DNA of 64,000 nucleotides from Halomonas sp. H10-9-1 (GTDB taxonomy: Bacteria > Pseudomonadota > Gammaproteobacteria > Pseudomonadales > Halomonadaceae). The stretch covers positions 1 through 64,000 of the forward strand of contig NZ_JAMSHO010000001.1 in NCBI RefSeq assembly GCF_040147005.1, in the 5' to 3' direction. The notes under the pieces are model-generated. The model saw nothing but the letters and a program-made list of their open reading frames with translations. It did not search any database and was not told the DNA's origin. A program made the position numbers and the translations under genes. This document shows, in pieces, positions 14,162 through 22,783 of the stretch. Positions within the stretch are counted from its first letter, which is position 1; each line of letters begins with the position of its first letter.

Positions 14162-15490
14162 GGTTCTTCGCAGACTGGCGTGAAAGCGAAGCAACCTTAG
14201 GCAGAGGCGGGATAGAGAAACGGCGGTAAATCCGAGTAAACTGATGTTCACCACAAACCCCAGCCTACGGATACCGCCGTTGCCATGGATGCTACCCCGC
14301 TCTGCCTGTTCTGGAAAGGTTTCACCGTCGCCCATCACGAATTCCTGGATGAGCAAACACTACGGCTCCAGTTGGCGCCTGATGACCTGATCCCGCCAGT
14401 CTGCAGCGGCTGTGACCATGCCTGCTTTCTCGTCCATGACGTGCATCACCGTCGCGTCCGAGAGGCGCCGTTGCTGATCTACCGGGTGGAGCTGGAGGTG
14501 CCGGTACGTCGCCTGCGCTGCCCCGTCTGCGGCCCGACACGCGAGCGCATTGACTGGTTGCCGGGTCGTTCACCGGTGACCACCACGCTGCGCCAGTGGG
14601 TGGAGCGTCTGGTCGAGTTGCTGCCGATCCGGCATGTCGCCGACTTGGTCGGCCTGCACTGGCATACCGTCAAGGCCATCGATAAGCAGCGCCTACAGCG
14701 TGACCTGCCGGCGCCGGACCCGACGCGGCTGCGTCGCCTGATGATGGACGAGTTCGCCCTCCACAAGGGGCACCGCTACGCCACGGTGATTGCGTGTGCC
14801 GACACCCAGCAGGTGGTGTGGATCGGCGAAGGTCGCTCCCGGGAGGCGATCCGCCCGTTCTTCGAATGGTTGGGTGATGCGCGACAGCAGATCGAGGCCG
14901 TCGCCATGGACATGAACGCGTCTTTCGATCTCGAAGTGAAGGACCAGTGCCCTAACGCCGAGGTGGTCTACGACCGCTTCCATGTCGTGGCCAAGTACGG
15001 GCGTGAAGTGATGGACCGGGTGCGCGTCGATCAGGCCAATCAGCTGCGCGACGACAAGGCGGCCCGCAAGGTGATCAAGGGCAGCCGCTGGCTGCTGCTG
15101 CGCAATCAAGACAACCTCAAGCCTGAGCAAGCGGTGAAGCTGGAGGAACTGCTGGCCGCCAATGCCTCACTGACCAAGGTGTATCTGCTCAAAGACCAGC
15201 TCAAGACACTGTGGTTTGCCGAGGACGAGGCGACGGCACGCAGCGGTTGGCAAGAGTGGGCCGGTATGGCGTTGAGCAGCGGTATCGACGCCTTGGTGCG
15301 CTTCACCAAGAAGCTGGAGCCCTACTTGGATGGCATCGTATCCAGTGCTCGCCACCGGCTAAACACCAGCGTGCTGGAAGGTATGAACAACCGAATCAAG
15401 GTCATCAAGCGGATGGCCTACGGGTACCGCGACACGGCGTACTTCTTCCTGAAGATCCGTGCCGCGTTTCCCGGCAAAATGCGATGAACC
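14162..15490 (+). mobile_element. ISL3-family insertion sequence (1329 bp)
   Basis: The outer ends form an imperfect inverted repeat: left GGTTCTTCGCAGACTGGCGTGAAA against the complement of the right end GGTTCATCGCATTTTGCCGGGAAA, 18 of 24 positions matching. A single transposase gene fills most of the element and its stop codon lies within the right repeat. The exact 8-bp direct repeats and restored reading frame of the target gene define the borders to the base and indicate a fairly recent insertion. Confidence 0.93.
14285..15487 (+). CDS. ISL3 family transposase
   Basis: The 400-residue product has the ISL3 layout: an N-terminal zinc-binding part (CSGCDHACF near 40 and LRCPVCGP near 77), a helix-turn-helix region (VADLVGLHWHTVKAIDK near 117) and a DDE-type catalytic domain (MMDEFALHKGHRYATVI near 152, AVAMDMNASF near 204, EGMNNRIKVIKRMAYGYRD near 366). 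The full length and intact motifs suggest an active enzyme. ATG 14285 gives the natural start. Confidence 0.95.
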   Translation: MDATPLCLFWKGFTVAHHEFLDEQTLRLQLAPDDLIPPVCSGCDHACFLVHDVHHRRVREAPLLIYRVELEVPVRRLRCPVCGPTRERIDWLPGRSPVTTTLRQWVERLVELLPIRHVADLVGLHWHTVKAIDKQRLQRDLPAPDPTRLRRLMMDEFALHKGHRYATVIACADTQQVVWIGEGRSREAIRPFFEWLGDARQQIEAVAMDMNASFDLEVKDQCPNAEVVYDRFHVVAKYGREVMDRVRVDQANQLRDDKAARKVIKGSRWLLLRNQDNLKPEQAVKLEELLAANASLTKVYLLKDQLKTLWFAEDEATARSGWQEWAGMALSSGIDALVRFTKKLEPYLDGIVSSARHRLNTSVLEGMNNRIKVIKRMAYGYRDTAYFFLKIRAAFPGKMR

Positions 15491-15498
15491 TAAGAAAA
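15491..15498. repeat. Target-site duplication, right copy
   Basis: TAAGAAAA, identical to 14154-14161, immediately after the right inverted repeat of the insertion sequence. Confidence 0.92.
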
Positions 15499-15516
15499 GG
15501 GGGTGGACTGGTTCAT
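15491..15516 (-). pseudogene. Separated 5' end of the OpgB-like gene
   Basis: On the minus strand, ATG at 15516 reads MNQSTPFS and then runs into the duplicated 8 bp, exactly in frame with FSYFHHPRWW on the other side of the insertion. This is the original N-terminus, now cut off from the rest of the gene at 14161. Confidence 0.8.
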
Positions 15517-15655
15517 GGCGGTTTCGGCTTTTGGTTATCCTGTCAGCTTACCAACTCTTGGTCCTACCTCGCAGCGTCACGATTCACGTTTATGGTGACG
15601 ACTGGGGCCAGCGCTTACACTGGTTTTTTTCATTCCCATGCTGGAAGGAGTGTCG

Positions 15656-16438
15656 ATGTCCATCGCTGCCGTGTTGATCGTCAAGAACGAAGCAGAGCAT
15701 CTGCGTGCTTGCCTGGAGACCCTGGGCTGGGTCGACGAGATCGTGGTGGTAGATGCTGGCAGTGATGACGCTACTTGCGCTATTGCGCGGGAGTTTACCG
15801 ATCACGTAGTGGTAGAGGATGATTGGCAGGGTTTCGGTATGCAGCGCCAGCGAGCCCAGACGCTGGTGGTGAGCGACTGGATTCTGATGATAGATGCCGA
15901 CGAACGCGTCAGCCCGGCGCTGAGGGCCAGCGTACAGGCGGCGGTCGGCGAGGGCATGCCGGCGATCTACACCGTGTCGCGCCTATCCTGGTGCTTTGGC
16001 GCCTACATCCGGCATTCCGGCTGGTATCCGGATCGTGTCGCCCGGCTCTATCCCCGCGGGCGTGCGGGCTACAATGACGCCCTGGTGCACGAGAAACTCG
16101 AGAATCCCCAGGCGCTGCCTGTGCGCCCCTTGCAGGGGGATCTGCTGCACTACACTTACCGCGACCTGCGCCACTACCTCGAGAAGTCGGCCCACTATGC
16201 CCAGGCCTGGGCCGAGCAGCGGGCCGCGCGAGGGAAGCGCGGCAACCTCGCCGCCGGCATCGGGCACGGTATCGGTTGCTTCCTGCGCATGTACCTGCTC
16301 AAGGCGGGGTTTCTCGATGGCCGCCAGGGACTGCTGCTGGCACTGCTTTCGGCCCACTCCACCTTCGCCAAGTATGCCGATCTCTGGGTCAGGACCCGGA
16401 CCGCCCCTCCACCGGAAGATGGCGCAGCAGGCCGCTGA
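15656..16438 (+). CDS. GT2 family glycosyltransferase, WaaE/KdtX-like
   Basis: GT-A fold glycosyltransferase resembling LPS inner-core beta-1,4-glucosyltransferases (WaaE/LgtF type), which extend heptose I. The 260-residue protein shows AAVLIVKNEAEHLRACLETL near residue 4, the nucleotide-sugar motif WILMIDADERVS near 82, and LSWCFGAYIRHSGWYPDRVARLYP near 111, common to this group. ATG 15656 is preceded by GGAAGGAG at a 5-base spacing. Its 3' end overlaps the convergent GT9 gene by 50 bp. The interrupted OpgB-like gene lies upstream in divergent orientation. Confidence 0.85.
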   Translation: MSIAAVLIVKNEAEHLRACLETLGWVDEIVVVDAGSDDATCAIAREFTDHVVVEDDWQGFGMQRQRAQTLVVSDWILMIDADERVSPALRASVQAAVGEGMPAIYTVSRLSWCFGAYIRHSGWYPDRVARLYPRGRAGYNDALVHEKLENPQALPVRPLQGDLLHYTYRDLRHYLEKSAHYAQAWAEQRAARGKRGNLAAGIGHGIGCFLRMYLLKAGFLDGRQGLLLALLSAHSTFAKYADLWVRTRTAPPPEDGAAGR

Positions 16439-17483
16439 TTGCCTCCGCAGCGGCAGTGATATCGATGCTTGCCATGTCCTGCTCGCCGGCATCCGCGGGC
16501 GGGCAGAAAGCGAGGCGGTGAGCTGCCCGGTTGCAGGTCTGCCAGCGCAGCGGGGTGGCAGAGCGTCGCGAGGGATAGAACCCGGCGGTGGCGATATCCA
16601 GGCAGCCGGCGATGTGGAGCGGGCCAGTGGAGCCAGCGATGAAGAGGTCTGCCGCCGCCAGCGTCTGGGCGAAGTCATCCAGGCCGGCCCGCGGCGGCAG
16701 GCGATGTGCCTCGAGGCCGGCCTTGCGCAGCGGTGCCAGGATCGCCTCGGCGGTGGGCTCCTCTCCGGGACCGGCGGTCAGCACCCACTGGGCACGTTTC
16801 TCCATCGGCAGGCCGGTATCCACCTCCTGCACCAGCCGCACGTACTGCGCGGGGGAGAGGTTGACCGCCGAGCCGCCGCTGCCTCCGTGCAGGAACCCCC
16901 AGGGCCGCGCCGGGTCGAGGGCCAGCTCCTCGGCGATGCGCCGACGCTGGGCCCGGCGCTCGCCTTCCGGGAGGGGCCACCAGGGCGGCTCGGGGGCGGC
17001 GGCTGGGGCAAGGTCGAACTCGCCCAGCAGCGCCTCGGCGAGCTCGACGTTGTAGCGGTACTCCGGCTTTTCCGAGCGCGACCTGCGCTGCACCACCCTT
17101 CGGTTGTAGAATAGCTGCGCCCACTTGGTGGCGGGCGCCAGGCGCAGCGGGATGCCCGCGCGCCAGCCCAGCCAGCCGATGCGCGGCGTGGAGAAGAGGG
17201 TGAGCAGGGCGTCGAAGCGTGCTGCCTTCACCTCAACCAGCAGCCGGCGCTGCTCGACGCGGGAGGCGCCATCGCCCGGGTCGATCAGCACCTCGTCGAT
17301 CCAGGGGCAGAGGCGCGCCATGGGCGACGTATAGGCCGGCACCAGCACGCTCACATGGGGGGCGGGGCTTGCCGCCTTGAGACGGGCCAGGGCCGGCCAG
17401 GCGAGCATGAAGTCGCCGAGCTTGTCATTGCGAACCACCAGCAGGCGCGGCGCGGCGCCCCGGGCGGTGGAAGTAGCAGTCAT
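16389..17483 (-). CDS. GT9 family glycosyltransferase (heptosyltransferase-like)
   Basis: ADP-heptose-transferase fold protein of 364 residues, with RLLVVRNDKLGDFMLAWPAL near 13, FLHGGSGGSAVNLSP near 210 and the donor-site segment LFIAGSTGPLHIAGCLDIATAGFYPS near 290. It probably adds a further heptose or related sugar to the core, but it is not a close match to WaaC or WaaF, so no symbol is given. ATG 17483 has GGGAG five bases upstream; the frame stays open to 17528. It is divergent from the next GT4 gene, whose start is only 36 bases away. Confidence 0.85.
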   Translation of the reverse strand: MTATSTARGAAPRLLVVRNDKLGDFMLAWPALARLKAASPAPHVSVLVPAYTSPMARLCPWIDEVLIDPGDGASRVEQRRLLVEVKAARFDALLTLFSTPRIGWLGWRAGIPLRLAPATKWAQLFYNRRVVQRRSRSEKPEYRYNVELAEALLGEFDLAPAAAPEPPWWPLPEGERRAQRRRIAEELALDPARPWGFLHGGSGGSAVNLSPAQYVRLVQEVDTGLPMEKRAQWVLTAGPGEEPTAEAILAPLRKAGLEAHRLPPRAGLDDFAQTLAAADLFIAGSTGPLHIAGCLDIATAGFYPSRRSATPLRWQTCNRAAHRLAFCPPADAGEQDMASIDITAAAEAISGLLRHLPVEGRSGS

Positions 17484-17519
17484 GCGGGCTCCCGAGCCCC
17501 AATACCGGAAGGAGTGATC

Positions 17520-18641
17520 GTGTCGCACAAGGTTCTACACGTCTGCCTCTCCAGCGGCTGGGGCGGACTGGAAATGTATCCGTCACGGATTATACCCGAG
17601 CTGGCCCGCCAGGGGTGGCAGGCCCATGGCCTGGCCCTGGCCGGCTCCCGGGTTGCCGCGAGCTTCCGCGAGGCCGGCGTCGAGCCGCTGCTGGTGCCCT
17701 CCCGAGGGCGTGCATTGTTGGCCGTGCCGAGCCTGCTGCGCTACTTGAGTAAGCACGATATCGGCGTGATCCACTGCCACAAGTCCAGCGACCTGCGCCT
17801 TGGCGCGTTGCTGGTGACGCTGCGCCCCTCGCTGCGACTCTTCTTCACCGATCATATGGGAGTCACCCGTCCCAAGAAGGACCTCTACCACCGCTGGGCC
17901 TACGGCAAGGTTACCCGGCTGCTTTCCATCAGCGAGGCGACCCGCAGGCGCAACCTGGCGGCCTTCCCCCTGCCTCCCGAGCGGATCCGGCGGCTCTACC
18001 TGGGCATCGATCCGGCCCCCTATGCGCCCCGTCTCGATGACGAGGCGCGTCTTGCGCTGCGCCGGGAGCTGGGCGTGTCCGATGGCGCTGTGGCTATCGG
18101 CCTGCCTGGCCGGCTGACACCGGGCAAGGGACAGTGCGTCTGGCTCGAGGCTTTGGCTCGGCTGAGCGAGACGCACCCCGGTATCGCTTGGCACGGAGTG
18201 CTGATTGGCGGCGTGATGGCCGCGGAGGGCAGCAATGAAGAGTACGTGGCCGAGCTTCGCCAGCGCGTGGTCGCGCTGGGTCTCGAACCGCGTATCACCT
18301 TCGCTGGCTTTCGATGCGACCTCCCGAGGCTGTTTGAGGCGCTGGATATCGTCTGTGTGCCCTCGCGGAACGAAGCCTTCGGGCTTACCGTGATCGAGGC
18401 CATGGCCGCCGGCAAGGCAGTCGTGGGCAGCAACAGCGGAGCAATCCCCGAGCTACTTGGTGGCTCGACCGGCCGGTTGGTCGCACCCGATGATACTCAG
18501 TGCTGGGCGGAGATGATGGCCGAGCTGGCCGCGGATACCACGCTCCGATCGCGACTGGGAGGGGCTGCACGCGAGAAAGTATTGAAGGACTTTACCCTAC
18601 CAAGCCATGTGACCAATTTGGTCGAAGAATATTTAGCTTAG
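17520..18641 (+). CDS. GT4 family glycosyltransferase
   Basis: GT-B retaining glycosyltransferase of 373 residues. The N-terminal half has the acceptor-side motif SSGWGGLEMYPSRIIPELA near 10; the C-terminal half has GLPGRLTPGKGQ near 200 and the E-x7-E donor motif SRNEAFGLTVIEAMAAGKAVV near 282. The start is GTG 17520, preceded by GGAAGGAG at a 5-base spacing; the frame is open back to 17355, but that part lies across the GT9 promoter. Its role is probably adding a core sugar; the donor cannot be told from sequence. Confidence 0.88.
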   Translation: MSHKVLHVCLSSGWGGLEMYPSRIIPELARQGWQAHGLALAGSRVAASFREAGVEPLLVPSRGRALLAVPSLLRYLSKHDIGVIHCHKSSDLRLGALLVTLRPSLRLFFTDHMGVTRPKKDLYHRWAYGKVTRLLSISEATRRRNLAAFPLPPERIRRLYLGIDPAPYAPRLDDEARLALRRELGVSDGAVAIGLPGRLTPGKGQCVWLEALARLSETHPGIAWHGVLIGGVMAAEGSNEEYVAELRQRVVALGLEPRITFAGFRCDLPRLFEALDIVCVPSRNEAFGLTVIEAMAAGKAVVGSNSGAIPELLGGSTGRLVAPDDTQCWAEMMAELAADTTLRSRLGGAAREKVLKDFTLPSHVTNLVEEYLA

Positions 18642-18808
18642 TCATGCAGTCGAGAGATGGCTTTCGAGGTGGACTTATGTTGGATGAGTGATGTAAATGC
18701 AAATTAGGTGTAGGGACCAGAATGATGGGTAAAATAAAAAGATGCACTGCGATGCTTGGCGATAATGCTGGTAGAGTAGCAACTGGATATTAAAAGAGGG
18801 ATGGGCTG

Positions 18809-20095
18809 ATGAATCCAGTAAGAGAATGGAGTGAGGCCTTGTCTCTGTATACGAGTTTAGCTGTATTCCTGTTGGGTGCTCTATCTCTGGTGGCGCCCAG
18901 CGGATATTCGCTGGGCGCGTTGATGCTGGTTATGGCTGTGCCCGGTTTGGTTATGCTCCGCAGAAAGGTTGCTTTGCATGGTGCAGATCTAGCAGTGATG
19001 TGCGTGATGCTTGCGTATGCGTTAGTGGGCGTTATTTGGGCTTTTGGCCTTGGCAGTGGTTTGCGAGATATTGATAAGCCCATACGTTTTGCTTTTGCAG
19101 TGCTGGCACTGATGGTGGTGATTTCCTATCCTCCTCGTCTAGCTTGGTTATGGGCGGGAGTTTCAATAGGGGCGATAGGTGCTGGTAGCTGGGCTGGTTG
19201 GCAGAAGCTAGTTGAAGGTATCTCTCGGGCAACAGGTCATACTCATACTATTCAGTTCGGTAACATCAGTATGTTGCTAGGATTGATGTGCTTGGCGGGA
19301 CTTGGCTGGGCTATACTCCAGCGCCATCGCCTCGTGTGGTTGGGGTTGCTGATTTTGGGCTCGGTACTCGGTGTGTCGGGCTCTATTTTTTCCGGAAGTC
19401 GAGGTGGCTGGGTTGGAGTGCCCTTCATGCTATTGGTTTTGTACCGTGCTTATGGCCGGCAAATACCGAGGAATTGGCGAGTGGGGCTGCAGATATTGGT
19501 GGCGATGGTATGCTTAATGGTGATCATGATTCCCCAGACTGGTGTGCTAGCGCGAGTTTTGGAGGCCTTTAGTGATATCGCCCTCTATTTTTCAGGTGAG
19601 AACTTGGTTACCTCAGTGGGGCTTCGTTTCGAGATGTGGCAAGGAGCAACGCAGCTTATCGCCGAGCGACCACTGCTGGGCTGGGGGGAGCAGGGGTATC
19701 ATACAGCTATGAAGGAGTTAGCCTATGGAGGTGCCATACACGTTGACGCGGCCCGCTATGGTCATGCTCACAATGAGTTTCTTGACGCATTCGCCAAGCG
19801 AGGAGTGATAGGTTTGGCTGTTCTACTGGCGCTCTATCTGGTGCCGCTTCGTCTCTTTGTGGCTCAGTTGCGGGTGTCGGATTTGAACCAGCGCTCACTG
19901 GCTGCTGCTGGGACACTGCTATGCGTGGCTTATATTGATTTTGGGCTTTCTCAGACATTTCTTGAGCACAACAGCGGAGTGATGATGTTTGCCTTTCTGA
20001 TGGCCGTGCTGTGGGGGAGTTTGAGCGCTTTGATGAACTCTCAAACTTTTTGTTCTCTTGCTGGCTCTACAACTGATGTGCGGAACAATCTATGA
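18809..20095 (+). CDS. waaL: O-antigen ligase family protein (WaaL/Wzy_C)
   Basis: Polytopic inner-membrane protein of 428 residues with roughly ten to twelve hydrophobic segments and the Wzy_C periplasmic loop (FSGSRGGWVGVPFM near 193, RPLLGWGEQGYHTA near 290, HAHNEFLDAFAKRGVIGLAV near 317). Enzymes of this family attach O-antigen or other glycans to lipid A-core. The gene is visibly more AT-rich than its neighbours, as are the 167 bp before it (no other feature seen there) and the next two genes, suggesting acquisition by transfer. Its stop overlaps the next start (ATGA). Confidence 0.82.
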   Translation: MNPVREWSEALSLYTSLAVFLLGALSLVAPSGYSLGALMLVMAVPGLVMLRRKVALHGADLAVMCVMLAYALVGVIWAFGLGSGLRDIDKPIRFAFAVLALMVVISYPPRLAWLWAGVSIGAIGAGSWAGWQKLVEGISRATGHTHTIQFGNISMLLGLMCLAGLGWAILQRHRLVWLGLLILGSVLGVSGSIFSGSRGGWVGVPFMLLVLYRAYGRQIPRNWRVGLQILVAMVCLMVIMIPQTGVLARVLEAFSDIALYFSGENLVTSVGLRFEMWQGATQLIAERPLLGWGEQGYHTAMKELAYGGAIHVDAARYGHAHNEFLDAFAKRGVIGLAVLLALYLVPLRLFVAQLRVSDLNQRSLAAAGTLLCVAYIDFGLSQTFLEHNSGVMMFAFLMAVLWGSLSALMNSQTFCSLAGSTTDVRNNL

Positions 20096-21165
20096 TTGGT
20101 AGATCAAAGATCGGTAAAACGGCGGTCCTCTGTTTCTCGCCAAGTGGGGGTGGCATGGAACACGATGCCGCCTTTATGGCCGAAAAGATTAACCAATATC
20201 TCGGCGAATGCCTTCTGATAGTTCGGCGTGGTACTTGGCTTGAGAGTTTTGCTAAAGATAATGAAGTTCCCAGCGTTAGTATTTCCTTTCGCGGAAACTT
20301 TAGTTTTCAAGCAATTCGTCAACTTCGGCGCTTATGGCATCGCGAAGAGATTCGCAATGTTATCTTCCTGGGTTCCTCGGAGATTCGCTCGATCCATTTC
20401 AGTTTATCTCCTCCAGTGGAGCGCTTCATTGTGCGACATGGCACCACTAAGAGCTCATCCAAAAAGGATATTGTGCATCGCCTCATCTGGTCACGAGTCA
20501 CGGCACACTGGTGTATAAGCGAACATCTCAAGCGTAATGTTGAAGCACTGTTTCCCGTGGGGCGCGCCAAGGTTTTCGTTAACTATGTGGGTTTGGGTGA
20601 TAAACTGACTTGTTTGCCGCATGCCAAACCGCTGAGCTGGGATGATGATGTGTTGCGTCTAGTGCATGTGGGTAGGCTGGTGCCAGGCAAGGGGCAGCGC
20701 GATGCTTTGGAGGTGATTGCACAGCTGAACGCCCGTGGTGTACCAGCAACATTAACACTGTATGGCAGTGGGCCTGATAGAGCCGAACTGGAAGCACGAA
20801 TTGAAAACCTCTTTCTGTCTTCAGTGATTACAATTGCAGGGCATGTGGTACACCCTTACCAGTACTTCAGTGACTTCCACGGGATTCTTTACCCCAGCTA
20901 TGGTGAAGGCTTTGGTAACGCTTTCGTCGAAGGGCTGGCGACGGGAATGCACGGCTTTAGTTATGACAATACTGTATTTCCGGAATTGAAAGCACTGGGA
21001 TTGGACTTTCATATGGTGCCTGATCGTAATATAGAGGCTCTAGTGGATGCTATCGAGAAGGTTTGGCAACGACGTGAGGCGCTGCCCGGAGGTAATGTGG
21101 TAAAGTGTCGGTCTTTGTTTTCAGCTGATCAGGAGATGGTAGTTCTTGCTGACTATCTGGTGTGA
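20092..21165 (+). CDS. GT4 family glycosyltransferase
   Basis: A 357-residue GT-B glycosyltransferase with AVLCFSPSGGGMEHDAAFMA near 11, LVHVGRLVPGKGQRDALEVI near 189 and the donor motif YPSYGEGFGNAFVEGLATG near 268. It overlaps waaL by 4 bp (ATGA), so the two are translationally coupled and probably work on the same glycan. Codon use is relatively AT-rich compared with the flanking core genes, consistent with a variable, transferred part of the locus. Confidence 0.85.
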   Translation: MIGRSKIGKTAVLCFSPSGGGMEHDAAFMAEKINQYLGECLLIVRRGTWLESFAKDNEVPSVSISFRGNFSFQAIRQLRRLWHREEIRNVIFLGSSEIRSIHFSLSPPVERFIVRHGTTKSSSKKDIVHRLIWSRVTAHWCISEHLKRNVEALFPVGRAKVFVNYVGLGDKLTCLPHAKPLSWDDDVLRLVHVGRLVPGKGQRDALEVIAQLNARGVPATLTLYGSGPDRAELEARIENLFLSSVITIAGHVVHPYQYFSDFHGILYPSYGEGFGNAFVEGLATGMHGFSYDNTVFPELKALGLDFHMVPDRNIEALVDAIEKVWQRREALPGGNVVKCRSLFSADQEMVVLADYLV

Positions 21166-21185
21166 GAGTTGGCGATTGCACGCGG

Positions 21186-22001
21186 CTACAGCGAGCGCTT
21201 GGTGTTTGATTGGACATCTTTTTCCAGTGGCCTGACCACCGAGGTGGTGCGTTGCTGTAGGTTCCACTTTCCTTCGACCTTGTCGATGTACTGGAAGTAC
21301 TGGTTAGTGAAACTGCCTTGGTTGACTGCATGGCGGTAGGACACTGTAGGTATCTTGTCGACTTCTAAAATTTCGTTGAAGACACCGGGACCAGTGATGT
21401 GGAAGACGTTGTTTAGTGAGGCCTCCTCGATATTTTTTACTATCTGGTCGATTAGCATCTTGAGCTTTGGGTTGCCAGGTACGCTTGCGATGAAGTAATT
21501 GCTGAGCTCTCCGCGGCGGGTGGTCACGTAGAGCTCCTCGCTTTTGTTGCCAATCACCCGAGAGAGCGGCCAGATCTGGTGGGCGTCGATGTCCAGATAG
21601 ACGCCTCCAAACTTGTGCAGCACCAGCAGGCGCCACAGGTCAGCCTGGGCGGCACCAATCTGCAGCCGATCATAGTGTGGAAGGACATCAGGGTAGTGCT
21701 CGGCGATGAACTCCCGCCGAGCCTCGGTGATCATGAAGCGGTATTCGAAGCGCGGCGCCATAATCCGGTTGAACAGGTAGTTCAGGTACACCGGTAGTGT
21801 GACTCGGTTGGTGAAGTTGGTTTGCCAGATAATACGTGGTATGCGGCTCGGCTTGCTGTTTTCCAGCAACGGAGCGGCGCACTCCGGTAGTGTGAAGCGC
21901 TTGTCGGGGAGGCTCCAGTGGTAGGGATAACTGAGTACCTTGGTAATGTTGGCCGTCAGCTTGATCAGGCGGCTGGTGGCGACGATCAAAATTTTTTTCA
22001 C
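21186..22001 (-). CDS. GT32-like glycosyltransferase with DXD motif
   Basis: A 271-residue protein of the glycosyltransferase 'sugar-binding region containing DXD' group (GT32, OCH1-like). Key features are RIPRIIWQTNFTNRVTLP near residue 53, AQADLWRLLVLHKFGGVYLD near 118 and the DXD catalytic motif YLDIDAHQIWPL near 136. A short N-terminal hydrophobic segment may anchor it at the membrane. The start is GTG 22001, preceded by GAGG at a 5-base spacing. It converges on the GT4 gene with a 20-bp gap and belongs to the AT-rich segment. Confidence 0.83.
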   Translation of the reverse strand: MKKILIVATSRLIKLTANITKVLSYPYHWSLPDKRFTLPECAAPLLENSKPSRIPRIIWQTNFTNRVTLPVYLNYLFNRIMAPRFEYRFMITEARREFIAEHYPDVLPHYDRLQIGAAQADLWRLLVLHKFGGVYLDIDAHQIWPLSRVIGNKSEELYVTTRRGELSNYFIASVPGNPKLKMLIDQIVKNIEEASLNNVFHITGPGVFNEILEVDKIPTVSYRHAVNQGSFTNQYFQYIDKVEGKWNLQQRTTSVVRPLEKDVQSNTKRSL

Positions 22002-22072
22002 GATAACCTCAGGTTTCAGACGGGTAGATACCCTGAACTTATGATTTTCCGATTCTTGGTGTGAACAAACGC

Positions 22073-22783
22073 TTAGCCGAGCGCGTAGCCCTTTCGAATC
22101 GCTGTCATGGCGTCAGGAGCCCCAAACTTTACCAGTGAGCGCTCGAGTCGCTCGAGGTTGCGTTCTTTCCAGGCGCCATCAGGGCGCAGCCGGCAGCGGT
22201 CGAGGTCGATCAGCCACACCTTGCCTCCTTCATCCACCAGCAGGTTGCGGGCGTTGAGGTCGACATGGTCGAGGCCGACGTCGTGGAAGCGGCGGATGGT
22301 GGCACCGACGCGTTGCAGCAGGTCGTCATCGGCTTCGCCGTTCTCCAGCAGGCTGGCCAGTGCGCGGGCACCGGGAATGCGCACGGTGATCAGGGCGGCT
22401 GAGTAGGTCAGGCCATGATGGCTGACATCGGCGGCCACCGGGCGGGGCACCGGCAGGCCGCGGGCATGCAGGTCTACGGTCAGGCGCAGCTCGCGGAAGG
22501 CGCGGGTGCGCTCCAGGCCGGTCCACAGATAGCGGGCTTCGCTGAGTCGCGCCATCAGGCCTCCTCGGCGGTAGGGGCGCAGTACCCACTCCTCGCCGTT
22601 ACCGGCATTCAGGAACAGGCTGGCGCCGCGTCCCGGGGCCTGGCCGGTGATCCTTCCCTGCGCTTGCCACCAGCCGGGGTCGAAGGTTGACGGGCCGATT
22701 TGTGGCGCCTTGCCTGCGTCACATAAACTGTCCGCATCATATAGAATATGGGACTTTCCCGCTCTCAATGTTGCCAAGCGCAT
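22073..22783 (-). CDS. kdkA: 3-deoxy-D-manno-octulosonic acid kinase
   Basis: Kdo kinase phosphorylates O-4 of the Kdo residue in the LPS inner core. The 236-residue protein has the protein-kinase-like fold of the KdkA/WaaP group: LRPYRRGGLMARLSEARYLW near 69, LHARGLPVPRPVAA near 106, catalytic-loop HVDLNARNLLVDEGG near 177 and LIDLDRCRLRP near 196. ATG 22783 has AGAGGA at a 6-base spacing. Its start codon overlaps, on the opposite strand, the start codon of the divergent OpsX-like gene. Confidence 0.9.
   Translation of the reverse strand: MRLATLRAGKSHILYDADSLCDAGKAPQIGPSTFDPGWWQAQGRITGQAPGRGASLFLNAGNGEEWVLRPYRRGGLMARLSEARYLWTGLERTRAFRELRLTVDLHARGLPVPRPVAADVSHHGLTYSAALITVRIPGARALASLLENGEADDDLLQRVGATIRRFHDVGLDHVDLNARNLLVDEGGKVWLIDLDRCRLRPDGAWKERNLERLERSLVKFGAPDAMTAIRKGYALG

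Noticed and set aside
17355..17519. Upstream extension of the GT4 gene
   Set aside because: It would overlap the divergent GT9 coding region and lacks the family N-terminus; GTG 17520 has a strong ribosome-binding site.
22647..22781. Longer N-terminus for the OpsX-like heptosyltransferase
   Set aside because: The added residues overlap the kdkA coding region on the other strand and have no similarity to GT9 N-termini.
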